Shown here: in pieces, positions 16,715 through 25,415 of the stretch
How positions within the stretch are numbered: the first letter of the stretch is position 1
How the letters are laid out: each line of letters starts with the position of its first letter
Source of the DNA: Clostridia bacterium
GTDB taxonomy: Bacteria > Bacillota > Clostridia > Oscillospirales > CAG-272
DNA length: 48,275 nt
Assembly: GCA_017453255.1 (NCBI GenBank)
Contig: JAFTKN010000031.1
Location: 1 to 48,275 of the forward strand
Reading direction: 5' to 3'
Position numbers and translations under genes: made by a program
Notes under the pieces: model-generated
Database searches by the model: none
Seen by the model: the letters and a program-made list of their open reading frames with translations, nothing else
What the model was told of the DNA's origin: nothing

Positions 16715-19336
16715 ATAGAATATTCAGGACTTTCAAACGAAGAGGTCGAAAAATCAAGACAGGAAAACGGCGCAAATATATTAAGGCAGAGAAAGAAAAA
16801 GAGCTTTATAAGAAGCTTTATATCTAATCTAAATGACCCGATTATAAGAATATTAATCGTTGCATTTTTTGTAAATATAATATTTATGCTTCCAAACGTA
16901 AATTGGTTTGAAAGTGGAGGAATTTTAGCCTCAATAATAATTTCCACATTAGTTTCAACAATATCCGAATATAGTCAGGAAAACGCATTTGAAAGACTAA
17001 AGGAAAATGCCGAAAGTAAAAAAGCCCTTGTAAGAAGGAGAGAGGGAATTTGCGAAATAAATACAAGCGAGGTAGTTGTCGGTGATATTTTATTATTACA
17101 GGCAGGAGATGGTGCTTGTGCCGATTGCGAGATAATATCGGGAGAAATATCCGTTGATGAATCGGCACTAACGGGTGAAAGCTTAGAGATTTATAAAAAT
17201 AAGGAAAAAAGCGAGGTCTTAAAGGGTAGCCTTGTTTGTTACGGTGAGGCTGAGGCGCTGGTTAAAAGTGTGGGTGAAAAAACCTATTTTGGTAAAATTG
17301 CAACCGAGCTATCAAAAAGCTCAAGACCAAGCCCCTTAAAAATGCGACTTAATCAGCTTGCTAAGACAATCAGTATTTTAGGCTATATTGCCTCCTTCCT
17401 TATTGCCTTTGCCTATCTTTTTAACACATTTTTTATTGATAGTAAAATGTCATTTCCATTGGCTTTTGAAAAAATGAAGGATATACGCTTTACTTTATCA
17501 AGCCTGCTTAATGCCTTGACCTTAGCAATTTCGGTAATAGTTGTAGCCGTGCCTGAAGGACTTCCTATGATGATAACGGTGGTGCTTTCCTCAAATATGA
17601 AAAAAATGGCTAAGGACAATGTGCTTGTCAGAAAAATGGTAGGAATAGAAACCTCTGGAAATATAAATTTACTTTTTACTGATAAAACAGGAACACTTAC
17701 AGAGGGAGAATTAAGGGTTAAGGGGCTTTACTCGGTCGAGGGCGAGTATTCCAATATGCTAAGCCTTTCAGAAAGCCCAGAATATAAAAAATATGTCACC
17801 CTGTGTGCATGCTTTTGTAATAGTGCAAAGCTTACACGAAACAAAGTTGTAGGCTCAAACTCAACAGATAGAGCTATTTTGGAATACGCAAAAAGAGATA
17901 TGCCAAATGCCGAAGGTATTTTAAAAATTCCCTTTGATAGCGCAAGAAAATTTGATTCTTCAGTAGTAAAATATGAGGATAAAACCATAACTCTTTTTAA
18001 AGGAACAGCGGAAAAAATCATTTTAGCCTCTACTAATTTTCTTGATAAAAATGGAAAAAATCAAGCTCTAAATACTTCCGAAAGGGATAAATTAAGGAAA
18101 AAGCTAAGAGAATTAACATCAGAGTCCTATAGAATGGTTGCCCTTGCATATAAGGATGAGGAAAGCACAGAGCTAAATAAGCTCACCTTTATAGGAATGC
18201 TTGCCATAAGGGACAAAATAAGAAAGGAAGTACCTAAGGCTGTAAGGCTTGTTAGTGAGGCAGGCGTTGGAGTTATTATGATAACAGGCGATAATAAGGA
18301 TACTGCGGTAGCTATTGCTAAGGAGTGTGGAATTATCTCCCCATATACAAAACGCAAAATAGCAGTAACAGGCACAGAAATGGCTAAAATGAGTGACTTA
18401 GAGCTTAGTAAAATTCTACCAGAGCTTGCAGTAGTAGGGGGAGCTTTGCCACAGGATAAAAGCCGACTTGTAAAGATAGCACAGGAATGTGGCTATGTTG
18501 TGGGTATGACAGGTGACGGAATAAACGATTCACCGTCCTTAAAAAGTGCAGATGTTGGCTTTGGTATGGGTAGCGGAACAGAGGTGGCTAAGGAAGCCTC
18601 TGATATAGTAATTAAGGATAATAATTTTGCTTCAATAGTTAAAGCAATTTTGTATGGAAGAACGATTTTTCATTCCATAAGAAAGTTTATCGTTTTTCAG
18701 CTAACAATGAATTTAGGCGCTGTGGGTATTTCCTTGATAGGACCATTTATTGGGGTTGATAACCCAGTTACCATAACACAAATGCTTTGGGTAAATATTA
18801 TAATGGATACCTTAGGCGCGCTTGCCTTTGCCTGTGAGCCACCATTAATTAAATATTTGAAGGAAAAGCCTAAGAAAATCACCGAAAAAATCATAACTAA
18901 GGATATGCTACTTAAAATAGCCTTGAATGGTATTTTTATCTTAGCTATGTCGGTTTGGTTCTTAAAAAGCGACACGTTACCCATGCTTTTAAGAAAAGGC
19001 GAGGATAAATACATATTAAGCGCATTTTTTGCAATGTTCATTTTTACAGGAATTTTTGTATGCTTTGTATCAAGAAAGGATGAAATTAATATATTAAGAA
19101 GCATAAGCAAAAATAAGTCCTTTATTTTGATTATGTTGCTTATTTCTGTAATGCAAATGGCGTTTATCTATTTTGGTGGGGACACCTTTAGAACAGTGCC
19201 ATTATTTTTTAGTGACCTAATTACTGTAATTTGCATATCCTTTACAGTAGTGATATTTGACCTTGTAAGAAAGCTTGTATTTAAAATGTTAAGTAGCAAA
19301 AACAGTAAAAAAGGAGATACAAATGTTGTTAAATAA
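16715..19336 (+). CDS. PMCA-type calcium-transporting P-type ATPase, apparent AUA start
   Basis: An 873-residue P-type ATPase if read from ATA at 16715. The actuator loop has DESALTGES; the phosphorylation site is DKTGTLT (Asp323); nucleotide and hinge motifs are MITGDNKDTAVA and MTGDGINDSPS. The M4 motif VAVPEGLPM and the M6 segment LWVNIIMDTLGALAFACEPP are typical of plasma-membrane-type (P2B-like) calcium pumps. The homologous N-terminus EYSGLSNEEVEKSRQENGAN lies upstream of the first ATG (16886). No ATG, GTG, TTG or CTG occurs in frame between the stop at 16694 and that ATG. AGAGAGGAAG (16698-16707) is well placed for ATA at 16715. Starting at 16886 would delete the N-terminal cytosolic domain and most of M1. 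The gene overlaps the next by 14 bp. Confidence 0.85.
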   Translation: MEYSGLSNEEVEKSRQENGANILRQRKKKSFIRSFISNLNDPIIRILIVAFFVNIIFMLPNVNWFESGGILASIIISTLVSTISEYSQENAFERLKENAESKKALVRRREGICEINTSEVVVGDILLLQAGDGACADCEIISGEISVDESALTGESLEIYKNKEKSEVLKGSLVCYGEAEALVKSVGEKTYFGKIATELSKSSRPSPLKMRLNQLAKTISILGYIASFLIAFAYLFNTFFIDSKMSFPLAFEKMKDIRFTLSSLLNALTLAISVIVVAVPEGLPMMITVVLSSNMKKMAKDNVLVRKMVGIETSGNINLLFTDKTGTLTEGELRVKGLYSVEGEYSNMLSLSESPEYKKYVTLCACFCNSAKLTRNKVVGSNSTDRAILEYAKRDMPNAEGILKIPFDSARKFDSSVVKYEDKTITLFKGTAEKIILASTNFLDKNGKNQALNTSERDKLRKKLRELTSESYRMVALAYKDEESTELNKLTFIGMLAIRDKIRKEVPKAVRLVSEAGVGVIMITGDNKDTAVAIAKECGIISPYTKRKIAVTGTEMAKMSDLELSKILPELAVVGGALPQDKSRLVKIAQECGYVVGMTGDGINDSPSLKSADVGFGMGSGTEVAKEASDIVIKDNNFASIVKAILYGRTIFHSIRKFIVFQLTMNLGAVGISLIGPFIGVDNPVTITQMLWVNIIMDTLGALAFACEPPLIKYLKEKPKKITEKIITKDMLLKIALNGIFILAMSVWFLKSDTLPMLLRKGEDKYILSAFFAMFIFTGIFVCFVSRKDEINILRSISKNKSFILIMLLISVMQMAFIYFGGDTFRTVPLFFSDLITVICISFTVVIFDLVRKLVFKMLSSKNSKKGDTNVVK

Positions 19337-20264
19337 GTATATGATTGAGGGAAGCTTAATAGGCACGGCTGAAAACAGGGAGTACATAAGTAGCCCATCT
19401 GGCCTTGAAAGGGCAAAAAGCGAGGACAGAATTTTAGAGGGAATTGTAAAAATGTGCGACAGCGAAAGCCTTGACTTGTATGTTGACCTAAAGGGCGCTA
19501 TTGGAATAATTCCAAAAAGCGAAAGCGTTTTAGAGGACGAAATAAAGGATATAGCAATTATAACAAGGGTAGGAAAGGCAGTAGCCTTTAAGGTTATGCA
19601 GATAAATAAGGACGAAAAGGGCAGATATGTGGCTATATTATCAAGAAAGGAAGCGCAAAGAGCCTGCCTTGAAAATTACCTGATGGATTTAATTCCAGGT
19701 GATATAATTCCAGCAAGGGTGACTCATTTAGAGCCCTTTGGTGCGTTTTTAGACGTGGGCTGTGGTATTTGTGCCTTGATGAGTGTAGATTCAATCTCGG
19801 TTTCAAGAATATCAAGCCCTCGTGATAGATTTCTACCAAGAGAGGAAATTAAGGTTGTCGTAAAAAGCATAGACTACGAAAAAAAGCGACTATTTGTATC
19901 AACCAAGGAGCTTTTAGGAACATGGGAGGAAAATGCACAGGACTTTAAGGTCGGTCAAACCGTTTCTGGTATAGTAAGAAGCATAGAAAGCTATGGAATT
20001 TTCGTTGAGCTAACTCCCAATTTAGCAGGCCTTGCCGAGCTAAAGGACGGAGTCAAGGTGGGAGACGGCTGTGCAGTTTACATAAAGAGCATAATTCCTG
20101 AAAAAATGAAAATCAAGCTCGTTATTATTGACACCTATGAAAATGACGAATTACCTAAAACGAAGGATAATTATTTTATTGACACAGAAAAGGTAGCACA
20201 CCTAAGCTACTGGCGCTATTCTCCTCAAAATTGTCAAAAGCTGATAGAAACAATTTTTGAATAA
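19323..20264 (+). CDS. S1 RNA-binding domain protein (ribosomal protein S1-like)
   Basis: A 313-residue protein with an irregular first S1-like unit (about 38-108), a canonical S1 OB-fold (about 123-197; GDIIPARVTHLEPFGAFLDV), and a further S1-like unit (about 205-270; VGQTVSGIVRSIESYGIFVEL). It is shorter than full S1 proteins and resembles the small multi-S1 proteins of Firmicutes that bind RNA or the ribosome. The ATG has AAAGGAG upstream and lies 14 bp inside the end of the ATPase gene, so the two are translationally coupled. The pairing with a calcium pump has no known functional logic. A hairpin terminator follows. Confidence 0.8.
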   Translation: MLLNKYMIEGSLIGTAENREYISSPSGLERAKSEDRILEGIVKMCDSESLDLYVDLKGAIGIIPKSESVLEDEIKDIAIITRVGKAVAFKVMQINKDEKGRYVAILSRKEAQRACLENYLMDLIPGDIIPARVTHLEPFGAFLDVGCGICALMSVDSISVSRISSPRDRFLPREEIKVVVKSIDYEKKRLFVSTKELLGTWEENAQDFKVGQTVSGIVRSIESYGIFVELTPNLAGLAELKDGVKVGDGCAVYIKSIIPEKMKIKLVIIDTYENDELPKTKDNYFIDTEKVAHLSYWRYSPQNCQKLIETIFE

Positions 20265-20270
20265 AATCAA

Positions 20271-20302
20271 ACACGTGGTGAGCATTTTTGCACACCACGT
20301 GT
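20271..20302. terminator. Convergent terminator
   Basis: ACACGTGGTG (20271-20280) and CACCACGTGT (20293-20302) form a perfect 10-bp stem between convergent genes. The T-tract on the plus strand is broken (CTATTTTATT). Confidence 0.75.
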
Positions 20303-20307
20303 CTATT

Positions 20308-21573
20308 TTATTGCCTTTTTTTCATAGTAACAGAAAATACAGTTCCATTCTGTTCGTCACTTGTTACACTTAATATACAGCCTAAAGCATTGGAAAGATT
20401 TTTTGCAATAGGTAAGCCAAGACCATGCCCCTCGGTGCTTCTTGATTTATCAGCTCGATAAAAGCGTTCGAATATTTGGCTCAAATCCTCACTGCTTAGT
20501 GTGCTTCCAAAATTTTTAACAGAGAAAATAATTTTTTTGTTATTCGTATAAAGCGAAACGTAAATCTTATCTTGCTTGCTGTATTTTATAGCGTTATCAA
20601 TAAGAATTGATATAAGCCTTGTATATGGTTCAGCACAGGACATAGCATAAAGCTCCTCGGTTATGCTTGAAACAATCTCAATGCTTCTTTCGTATGCTAT
20701 AGCCTCAAGCTGTAAAACAACGCTACTTGTAAGAAGACTTATATTTTCCTCACTAAGTGAAATTTCATCCTTGAGCCTTTCACTTTTTGCAAGGTCGAGC
20801 AGTCTTTCAACTAAGGCTTTCATATAAACGGCTTCGTTTTTTGTTGATTCAATCCACTTCATTTCATCGGAAATTGTGGACTCCGTGTTTGATTTTAGTA
20901 TATCTGTGTTTGCTAAAATAACTGTTAATGGCGTCTTTAAGTCGTGAGAGGCATCAGCAACGAATTGCTTTTGCTTTTTCCAAGCCTCGTCAACAGGCTT
21001 TATGCTGTATTTTGCAAGCCTTTCACTTATAAAAAATACCAAAAGCATTGAAAGAACAAAAATAGCTAATGAAATCAAAATAGTATTTCGCATAGTGCTG
21101 TTTATACTGTCAGTTGATATAAAGGCGATTAAATATCCATTATTTACATGCTTTTTTAAGTACATAAGATTGTGGGAATGGAGAGTTCCGTAATCACCAC
21201 CAGAAAGGGCATCATCGGTTGCATCAACTAATAGTGCTGTATCAATGCTTGATTCAATGTCAAATATTTCGGCTATTTTTCCATTAAAGTCAACCAAGAC
21301 CGACACTGCATATACAGTAGGCATATCAAGCTCATGCTTTGGTATTTCGGGTGCTGGTTCAATTTCTGGAGGCATAGTGCTTGCTGAATCACCCTCAATT
21401 TCAGGAAATCTATCTCTGTTGAAAAAGTTAGTCGCATGCTCTAAGGAGTGGTATGCCTGATTTATTTCTGAATTGTAGGTAAGCACTGAAATTGAGATTA
21501 ATATCAATAGAATTAGTAAGCCGACTAACGTCATATTGATAATAATAAATCTACGCTTAAGTCGTTTAATCAT
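20308..21573 (-). CDS. Membrane sensor histidine kinase
   Basis: A 421-residue kinase. TM1 is about 10-33; an extracytoplasmic sensor of about 130 residues with a Pro/Glu-rich stretch (60-80) follows; TM2 is about 163-183. Then come the HisKA domain with His210 in DASHDLKTPLT and the HATPase domain with the N-box LIDNAIKYS and G-box GHGLGLPIAKNL. It would phosphorylate the response regulator encoded just upstream, whose 3' end it overlaps by 8 bp. The signal is unknown. The divergent gene encodes a surface carbohydrate-binding lipoprotein, a likely target of the pair. Confidence 0.92.
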   Translation of the reverse strand: MIKRLKRRFIIINMTLVGLLILLILISISVLTYNSEINQAYHSLEHATNFFNRDRFPEIEGDSASTMPPEIEPAPEIPKHELDMPTVYAVSVLVDFNGKIAEIFDIESSIDTALLVDATDDALSGGDYGTLHSHNLMYLKKHVNNGYLIAFISTDSINSTMRNTILISLAIFVLSMLLVFFISERLAKYSIKPVDEAWKKQKQFVADASHDLKTPLTVILANTDILKSNTESTISDEMKWIESTKNEAVYMKALVERLLDLAKSERLKDEISLSEENISLLTSSVVLQLEAIAYERSIEIVSSITEELYAMSCAEPYTRLISILIDNAIKYSKQDKIYVSLYTNNKKIIFSVKNFGSTLSSEDLSQIFERFYRADKSRSTEGHGLGLPIAKNLSNALGCILSVTSDEQNGTVFSVTMKKRQ

Positions 21574-22243
21574 TTGATAAAATATATCCTATCTTTTTTA
21601 GTGATATTATTTGAACCTTAGTGCCTATAAAGGAAAACTTTTTTCTCAAAAATGAAATGTAGGTTTCTACATTGTTGTCCCCAATTTCAGCATCATATCC
21701 CCAAACACGTGTAATTATTTCTTCCTTTGATATTGTTGTGCTTGGCTTAGAAAGCAAAAGCTTAGTTATTTCAGATTCCTTAAAGCTAAGTCGTACGCTT
21801 TTACCAGTTGTCTTTGAATAAAGCTCAAGATTGTTTATGTTAAAGCAAAGGTCACTAAAGCTAAGCTCATTAATTATAACCTCACCCTTTCTGCGACACA
21901 GGGTGCGAATTCTTACTAAAAGCTCCTCGGTTGCAAAGGGCTTAGTCATATAGTCATCGGCTCCTAAATCAAGCCCAGTAACCTTATCACTTATCTGATT
22001 TTTAGCAGTTAGCATAAGTATAGGCGTTGAAATTTTATTTTGTCTAAGCTCAGAGCAAATTTGAAATCCATTTTTTTGTGGAAGCATAACGTCGAGAATT
22101 ATACAGTCATAAATTCCACTAACAGCATAATCATATCCGTCACGTCCGTCATAAACCGAATCAACCATATATTTTTGCGTTTTTAATATTTCTGTAATAG
22201 CATCATTTAACCTTACATTATCCTCAATTACTAAAATATGCAA
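21566..22243 (-). CDS. OmpR/PhoB-family response regulator
   Basis: A 225-residue regulator with a receiver domain (about 1-115; Asp51 in CIILDVMLP is the phosphorylation site, Lys in DDYMTKPF) and a winged-helix output domain (about 130-225; SFKESEITKLLLSKP, ITRVWGYDAEIGDNNVETYISFLR). The TTG start at 22243 is chosen because the ribosome binding site AAAGGAGG lies inside the longer frame that begins with ATG at 22267. The protein then begins LHILVIEDN as expected for the fold. It is the first gene of a two-gene operon with the kinase. Phased TTAA repeats in front of the divergent lipoprotein gene are a candidate binding site. Confidence 0.93.
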   Translation of the reverse strand: MHILVIEDNVRLNDAITEILKTQKYMVDSVYDGRDGYDYAVSGIYDCIILDVMLPQKNGFQICSELRQNKISTPILMLTAKNQISDKVTGLDLGADDYMTKPFATEELLVRIRTLCRRKGEVIINELSFSDLCFNINNLELYSKTTGKSVRLSFKESEITKLLLSKPSTTISKEEIITRVWGYDAEIGDNNVETYISFLRKKFSFIGTKVQIISLKKIGYILSND

Positions 22244-22294
22244 AATAAAGCCCTCCTTTATTCTCATTAAGCATCCATCTAATTAATCATATCA

Positions 22295-22323
22295 ATTTTA
22301 TCATCTTTTTGCTATTATGTCAA
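22295..22323 (-). promoter_or_regulatory. Promoter of the two-component operon
   Basis: On the minus strand, TTGACA (22318-22323), a 17-bp spacer and TAAAAT (22295-22300). Confidence 0.75.
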
Positions 22324-22377
22324 ATAACTACAACCAAAATGTTATATTTAATAGTAATAATAAAGCCTCAAAAAAAC

Positions 22378-22433
22378 CTTAAATAAGTATTTAAGCATTT
22401 TTTAAGATGTATTTGATAAACTAAATATATAAA
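22378..22433 (+). promoter_or_regulatory. Candidate response-regulator operator and -10 of the lipoprotein gene
   Basis: TTAA cores at 22379, 22391 and 22402 form three direct repeats with 11-12-bp spacing (one helical turn). They lie just upstream of a -10-like TATAAA (22428-22433) that lacks a -35. This arrangement is typical of promoters activated by OmpR/PhoB regulators. The regulator is encoded on the other side of the same gap. Confidence 0.5.
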
Positions 22434-22450
22434 ATATTAGGAGGCGTATT

Positions 22451-24139
22451 TTGAAAAGGCTTTTTTCTATATTATTAGTTTTAATTATATTAGCTTCTTT
22501 AATAAGCTGTTCAAACAATGAAAATAAGGATGATGGCGATTCGTATGAAAGCATAACTCTTGAAAAAACCGATGAGGAAATGTTTACAGATAGAGATTTA
22601 AGCTCATATGAAAAAACAGATGAAGCAAAGGAAATTTCATTGTCTGATGATAAAATATCGACACAGGGTGGTGGAATTTCAGTAAACAGCTCGGTTGTAA
22701 CGATAAGCGAGGGAGGAACCTATTACGTAAGCGGTGGCCTAAGCGACGGAATGATAATAGTAGATGCGCCTGATACTGAAAAAATACAGCTTGTGCTGAA
22801 CAATGTATCAATTAAAAGCGAAAGCTCCTCACCAATATATATAAAATCCTGTAACAAGACATTTATAACAGTAAACAGCACAGAAAACAAGCTTTCAAAT
22901 GGTGGTATTTACACTCAAATAGACGAAAATAATATTGACGGAGTAATATTTTCTAAAGAGGATTTAACAGTAAACGGAAGTGGTGGCTTAACTATTGAAG
23001 CAAGCGTAGGTAATGGAATAGTTTGCAAGGACGATTTAGTTATTGCTAATCTTAGCCTTGATATTAATTGTGGTAATCACGGCTTAGATGCCAATAATAG
23101 TGTAAGAATAAAGGATGCAAGCATTAAAATAGCTTCCCAAAATGATGGTCTTCACGCAGAGCATAGTGAAAACGAGGAGCTTGGATATATTTATATCTCC
23201 TCTGGACAAATAGAAATTAGCTCGCTTGGTGATGGCTTCGATGCTTCGTCAAATATTCAAATTGTAAACGGAAATATAAAAATTGAAGCAAGTCAAAACG
23301 AAACAGGAAATAGCAATAAGGGGATTAAAGCAGACGGCTGTATTCAAATAGAAAATGGCGAGATTACAGTAATATCTCAGGACGACTCAATTCATTCAAA
23401 CACACAAATAAATATTATGGGTGGAAAAATCAATCTTACAACAAATGATGATGGAATACACGCAGACGAAATATTAAATATCGAAGATGGCGAAATAGAT
23501 ATAATAAAAAGCTATGAGGGACTTGAGGCACATACAATAAATATAAATGGTGGTAAAATCGTTTTAAATTCAACCGATGATGGTATAAACGCCGCAGGTG
23601 GTAACGACCAAAGTGGCTTTGGTGGAGAGTTCGGTGGTGATAATTTCCAAAGACCAAACAGACCAGGTGCTCCTAATGGAATGGGCGGTGGAGGAATGGC
23701 AAGTGGCTCGTCAGACGGAAGCATAACTATAAACAATGGAGAAATATATATAAATGCTTCGGGTGATGGAATTGATGCAAACGGAACTCTTCTTATAACA
23801 GGTGGCTATACCGTAGTTTGTGGACCTACTCAGGGCGATACTGCCGTATTAGACTATGATGTAAGTGGAATTATAACAGGAGGTACATTTATTGGCACAG
23901 GCTCTTATATGATGGCACAAACCTTAACAGGAGAAAATCAAGGAGTCTATTCTGTAAGCACAGGCAATCAGCAGGCAGGCACAAGAATAACCCTTAGTGA
24001 CTTAAATGGAAATATAATATTTGACTATACACCTAATCTTTCGTATGCAATAGTAATTTTAACAAGCGAGGACATAGTCAAGGGCGAAAGCTACACAATT
24101 ACAGTAGGTGATTTAAGTGGCACCTTTGAGGCTCAATAA
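22451..24139 (+). CDS. Cthe_2159-type beta-helix carbohydrate-binding lipoprotein
   Basis: A 562-residue lipoprotein. The signal peptide ends in the lipobox LISC (Cys20), followed by an acidic linker. The body is a right-handed beta-helix with repeated turns such as NGNIKIEASQ, NGEITVISQDDSIHSN, GGKINLTTNDDGIHADE and GGKIVLNSTDDGINAAGG, matching the Cthe_2159 / DUF4353 family reported to bind cellulose-type polysaccharide and calcium. A Gly/Pro/Asn-rich insert lies at about 380-425. Translation starts at TTG (22451), supported by AGGAGG 7 bases upstream. It is divergent from the two-component operon. Elsewhere this family often occurs with CotH and VTC-type genes; a CotH gene is in this window but 13 kb away. 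Confidence 0.82.
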   Translation: MKRLFSILLVLIILASLISCSNNENKDDGDSYESITLEKTDEEMFTDRDLSSYEKTDEAKEISLSDDKISTQGGGISVNSSVVTISEGGTYYVSGGLSDGMIIVDAPDTEKIQLVLNNVSIKSESSSPIYIKSCNKTFITVNSTENKLSNGGIYTQIDENNIDGVIFSKEDLTVNGSGGLTIEASVGNGIVCKDDLVIANLSLDINCGNHGLDANNSVRIKDASIKIASQNDGLHAEHSENEELGYIYISSGQIEISSLGDGFDASSNIQIVNGNIKIEASQNETGNSNKGIKADGCIQIENGEITVISQDDSIHSNTQINIMGGKINLTTNDDGIHADEILNIEDGEIDIIKSYEGLEAHTININGGKIVLNSTDDGINAAGGNDQSGFGGEFGGDNFQRPNRPGAPNGMGGGGMASGSSDGSITINNGEIYINASGDGIDANGTLLITGGYTVVCGPTQGDTAVLDYDVSGIITGGTFIGTGSYMMAQTLTGENQGVYSVSTGNQQAGTRITLSDLNGNIIFDYTPNLSYAIVILTSEDIVKGESYTITVGDLSGTFEAQ

Positions 24140-24203
24140 AAACTATATCCGAGAATGTCACTAAATACCAAATCCTACTCCTTAATCCTAAGGCATTCTC
24201 AAA

Positions 24204-24240
24204 AAAACAAGCCGTGTTTTTACAACACGGCTTGTTTTTT
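24204..24240. terminator. Terminator after the lipoprotein gene
   Basis: A stem of about 15 bp (ACAAGCCGTGTT / AACACGGCTTGT) with a loop near TTTAC and T-runs on both sides. Between the stop codon and this hairpin, GAGAATG (24152-24158) and CATTCTC (24194-24200) form an outer stem around CCTTA-ATCC-TAAGG. Confidence 0.9.
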
Positions 24241-24304
24241 GTTAGCCTTATAGTTTTATCGTTCCAAATCGAGCTTTACTGGATATACTGTGCCTAATAA
24301 CAAC

Positions 24305-24326
24305 ATTTATACGTCAATGTATAAAT
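24305..24326 (-). terminator. Candidate end of the spo0A transcript
   Basis: ATTTATAC and GTATAAAT form a perfect 8-bp A/T-rich hairpin, followed on the minus strand by GTTGTTATTAG. It is weak and has no long T-run; the strong terminator at 24204-24240 could also serve. Confidence 0.35.
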
Positions 24327-24349
24327 GAATATATGCACAAATGAACATA

Positions 24350-25126
24350 TTATTTAAGTGTTTTATACTTTAATCTCATATTATCAGCAATCATAGCAAT
24401 AAATTCTGAGTTAGTGGGCTTTCCTCTATTGTTGTGAATAGTATATCCAAAATAGGAGTTTAGTGTATCAACGTCACCTCTATCCCAAGCAACCTCAATA
24501 GCATGTCTGATAGCTCGTTCAACTCTTGATGTAGTAGTTGAATATTTCTTTGCAACTGATGGATATAGTATTTTTGTAACTGAGTTAATTATTTCGTTGT
24601 CCGTAATAGTCATAAGTATAGCAGTTCTTAGGTATTGATAGCCCTTTATATGTGCAGGAACACCGATTTGATGAATTACCTTAGTGACCTGTGTTTCCAT
24701 GTCGTCATATGATACAGCTGGCTTAGTGCCTAATGATTTGTGCCTTGCTCTATATAAATTATCAATATGCTCACTTAGAGAGGAGAAATCAAAGGGCTTG
24801 AGTAAGCATAGTGATGCACCAGCATTGGTGGCATCTACAAAAACACTTTGACTTGATACCAAAGAGGCAATAATAAAGGCAGGTGGCTGGTCTGGCATAA
24901 AGTTAATGCCCTTAGAATTTCTTATAAGACCTATTCCATCAAGACGAGATAGCCAAATATCAGCTATGACAATATCGGGATGATTTCTGCTGATTTTGAT
25001 AAGCGCCTCCTCACCGTTGAATGCCTCATCAACATTTCGATAGCCCTTTCGTAAAAGCCCCTCTTTAGTAGAATGTCTTGTTTGTGGGTTTTCGTCAGCG
25101 ATTAGAATTTTAACATTTGCTTCCAT
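24350..25126 (-). CDS. spo0A: Sporulation master regulator Spo0A
   Basis: A 258-residue response regulator. The receiver domain (about 5-120) has the acidic pair Asp11/Glu12, the phosphoacceptor Asp56 (VIADIW) and Lys110 (LLKPFD). The usual Thr is replaced by Ser88. The Spo0A_C DNA-binding domain (about 150-258) keeps the diagnostic [32 protein letters not shown] and [15 protein letters not shown]. The protein binds 0A boxes and switches cells into sporulation or related late programmes. The common neighbour spoIVB is absent; the gene is alone. The start at 25126 has GAGGT 9 bases upstream. Confidence 0.96.
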   Translation of the reverse strand: MEANVKILIADENPQTRHSTKEGLLRKGYRNVDEAFNGEEALIKISRNHPDIVIADIWLSRLDGIGLIRNSKGINFMPDQPPAFIIASLVSSQSVFVDATNAGASLCLLKPFDFSSLSEHIDNLYRARHKSLGTKPAVSYDDMETQVTKVIHQIGVPAHIKGYQYLRTAILMTITDNEIINSVTKILYPSVAKKYSTTTSRVERAIRHAIEVAWDRGDVDTLNSYFGYTIHNNRGKPTNSEFIAMIADNMRLKYKTLK

Positions 25127-25174
25127 AATTTTTTACCTCATAATTTCCAAAATTTGTAAATTTATTACAATGCT

Positions 25175-25203
25175 ATTTTACCATATTTTTCCAATTTATT
25201 CAA
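25175..25203 (-). promoter_or_regulatory. Promoter of spo0A
   Basis: On the minus strand, TTGAAT (25198-25203), a 17-bp spacer and TAAAAT (25175-25180) with an extended -10 (TGG). It looks like a vegetative sigma-A promoter. Confidence 0.7.
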
Positions 25204-25320
25204 CATAAATCTATATGGCAATATCCACGAAATTTCAACCTTAAAATTGTAAATATTTAACAAAAATGGAAAATAATGGAAAAAACAAATACAAAAAAAG
25301 AAAAAATATAATTGTAAATG

Positions 25321-25377
25321 TTGAAAAAATCACGTTGCTGTGGTATAATGCCTTTCATAAAGCAATATGCCTTTCAT
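25321..25377 (+). promoter_or_regulatory. Promoter and 11-bp operator-like repeat before the AEC gene
   Basis: TTGAAA (25321-25326), a 17-bp spacer and TATAAT (25344-25349) with an extended -10. ATGCCTTTCAT occurs twice, at 25348-25358 and 25367-25377. The first copy overlaps the -10 and the transcription start, a position fit for a repressor. Confidence 0.7.
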
Positions 25378-25415
25378 CAGACATTCCAAAACAGGTTTAT
25401 TTATAGGAGGAAAAA

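Noticed and set aside
16707..16718. GTG start for the P-type ATPase
   Set aside because: GTG at 16707 reads into TAG after three codons and lies too close to the ribosome binding site.
16886..19336. P-type ATPase starting at the first ATG
   Set aside because: This would drop about 57 residues of conserved N-terminal sequence and part of the first membrane segment, and no ribosome binding site precedes it.
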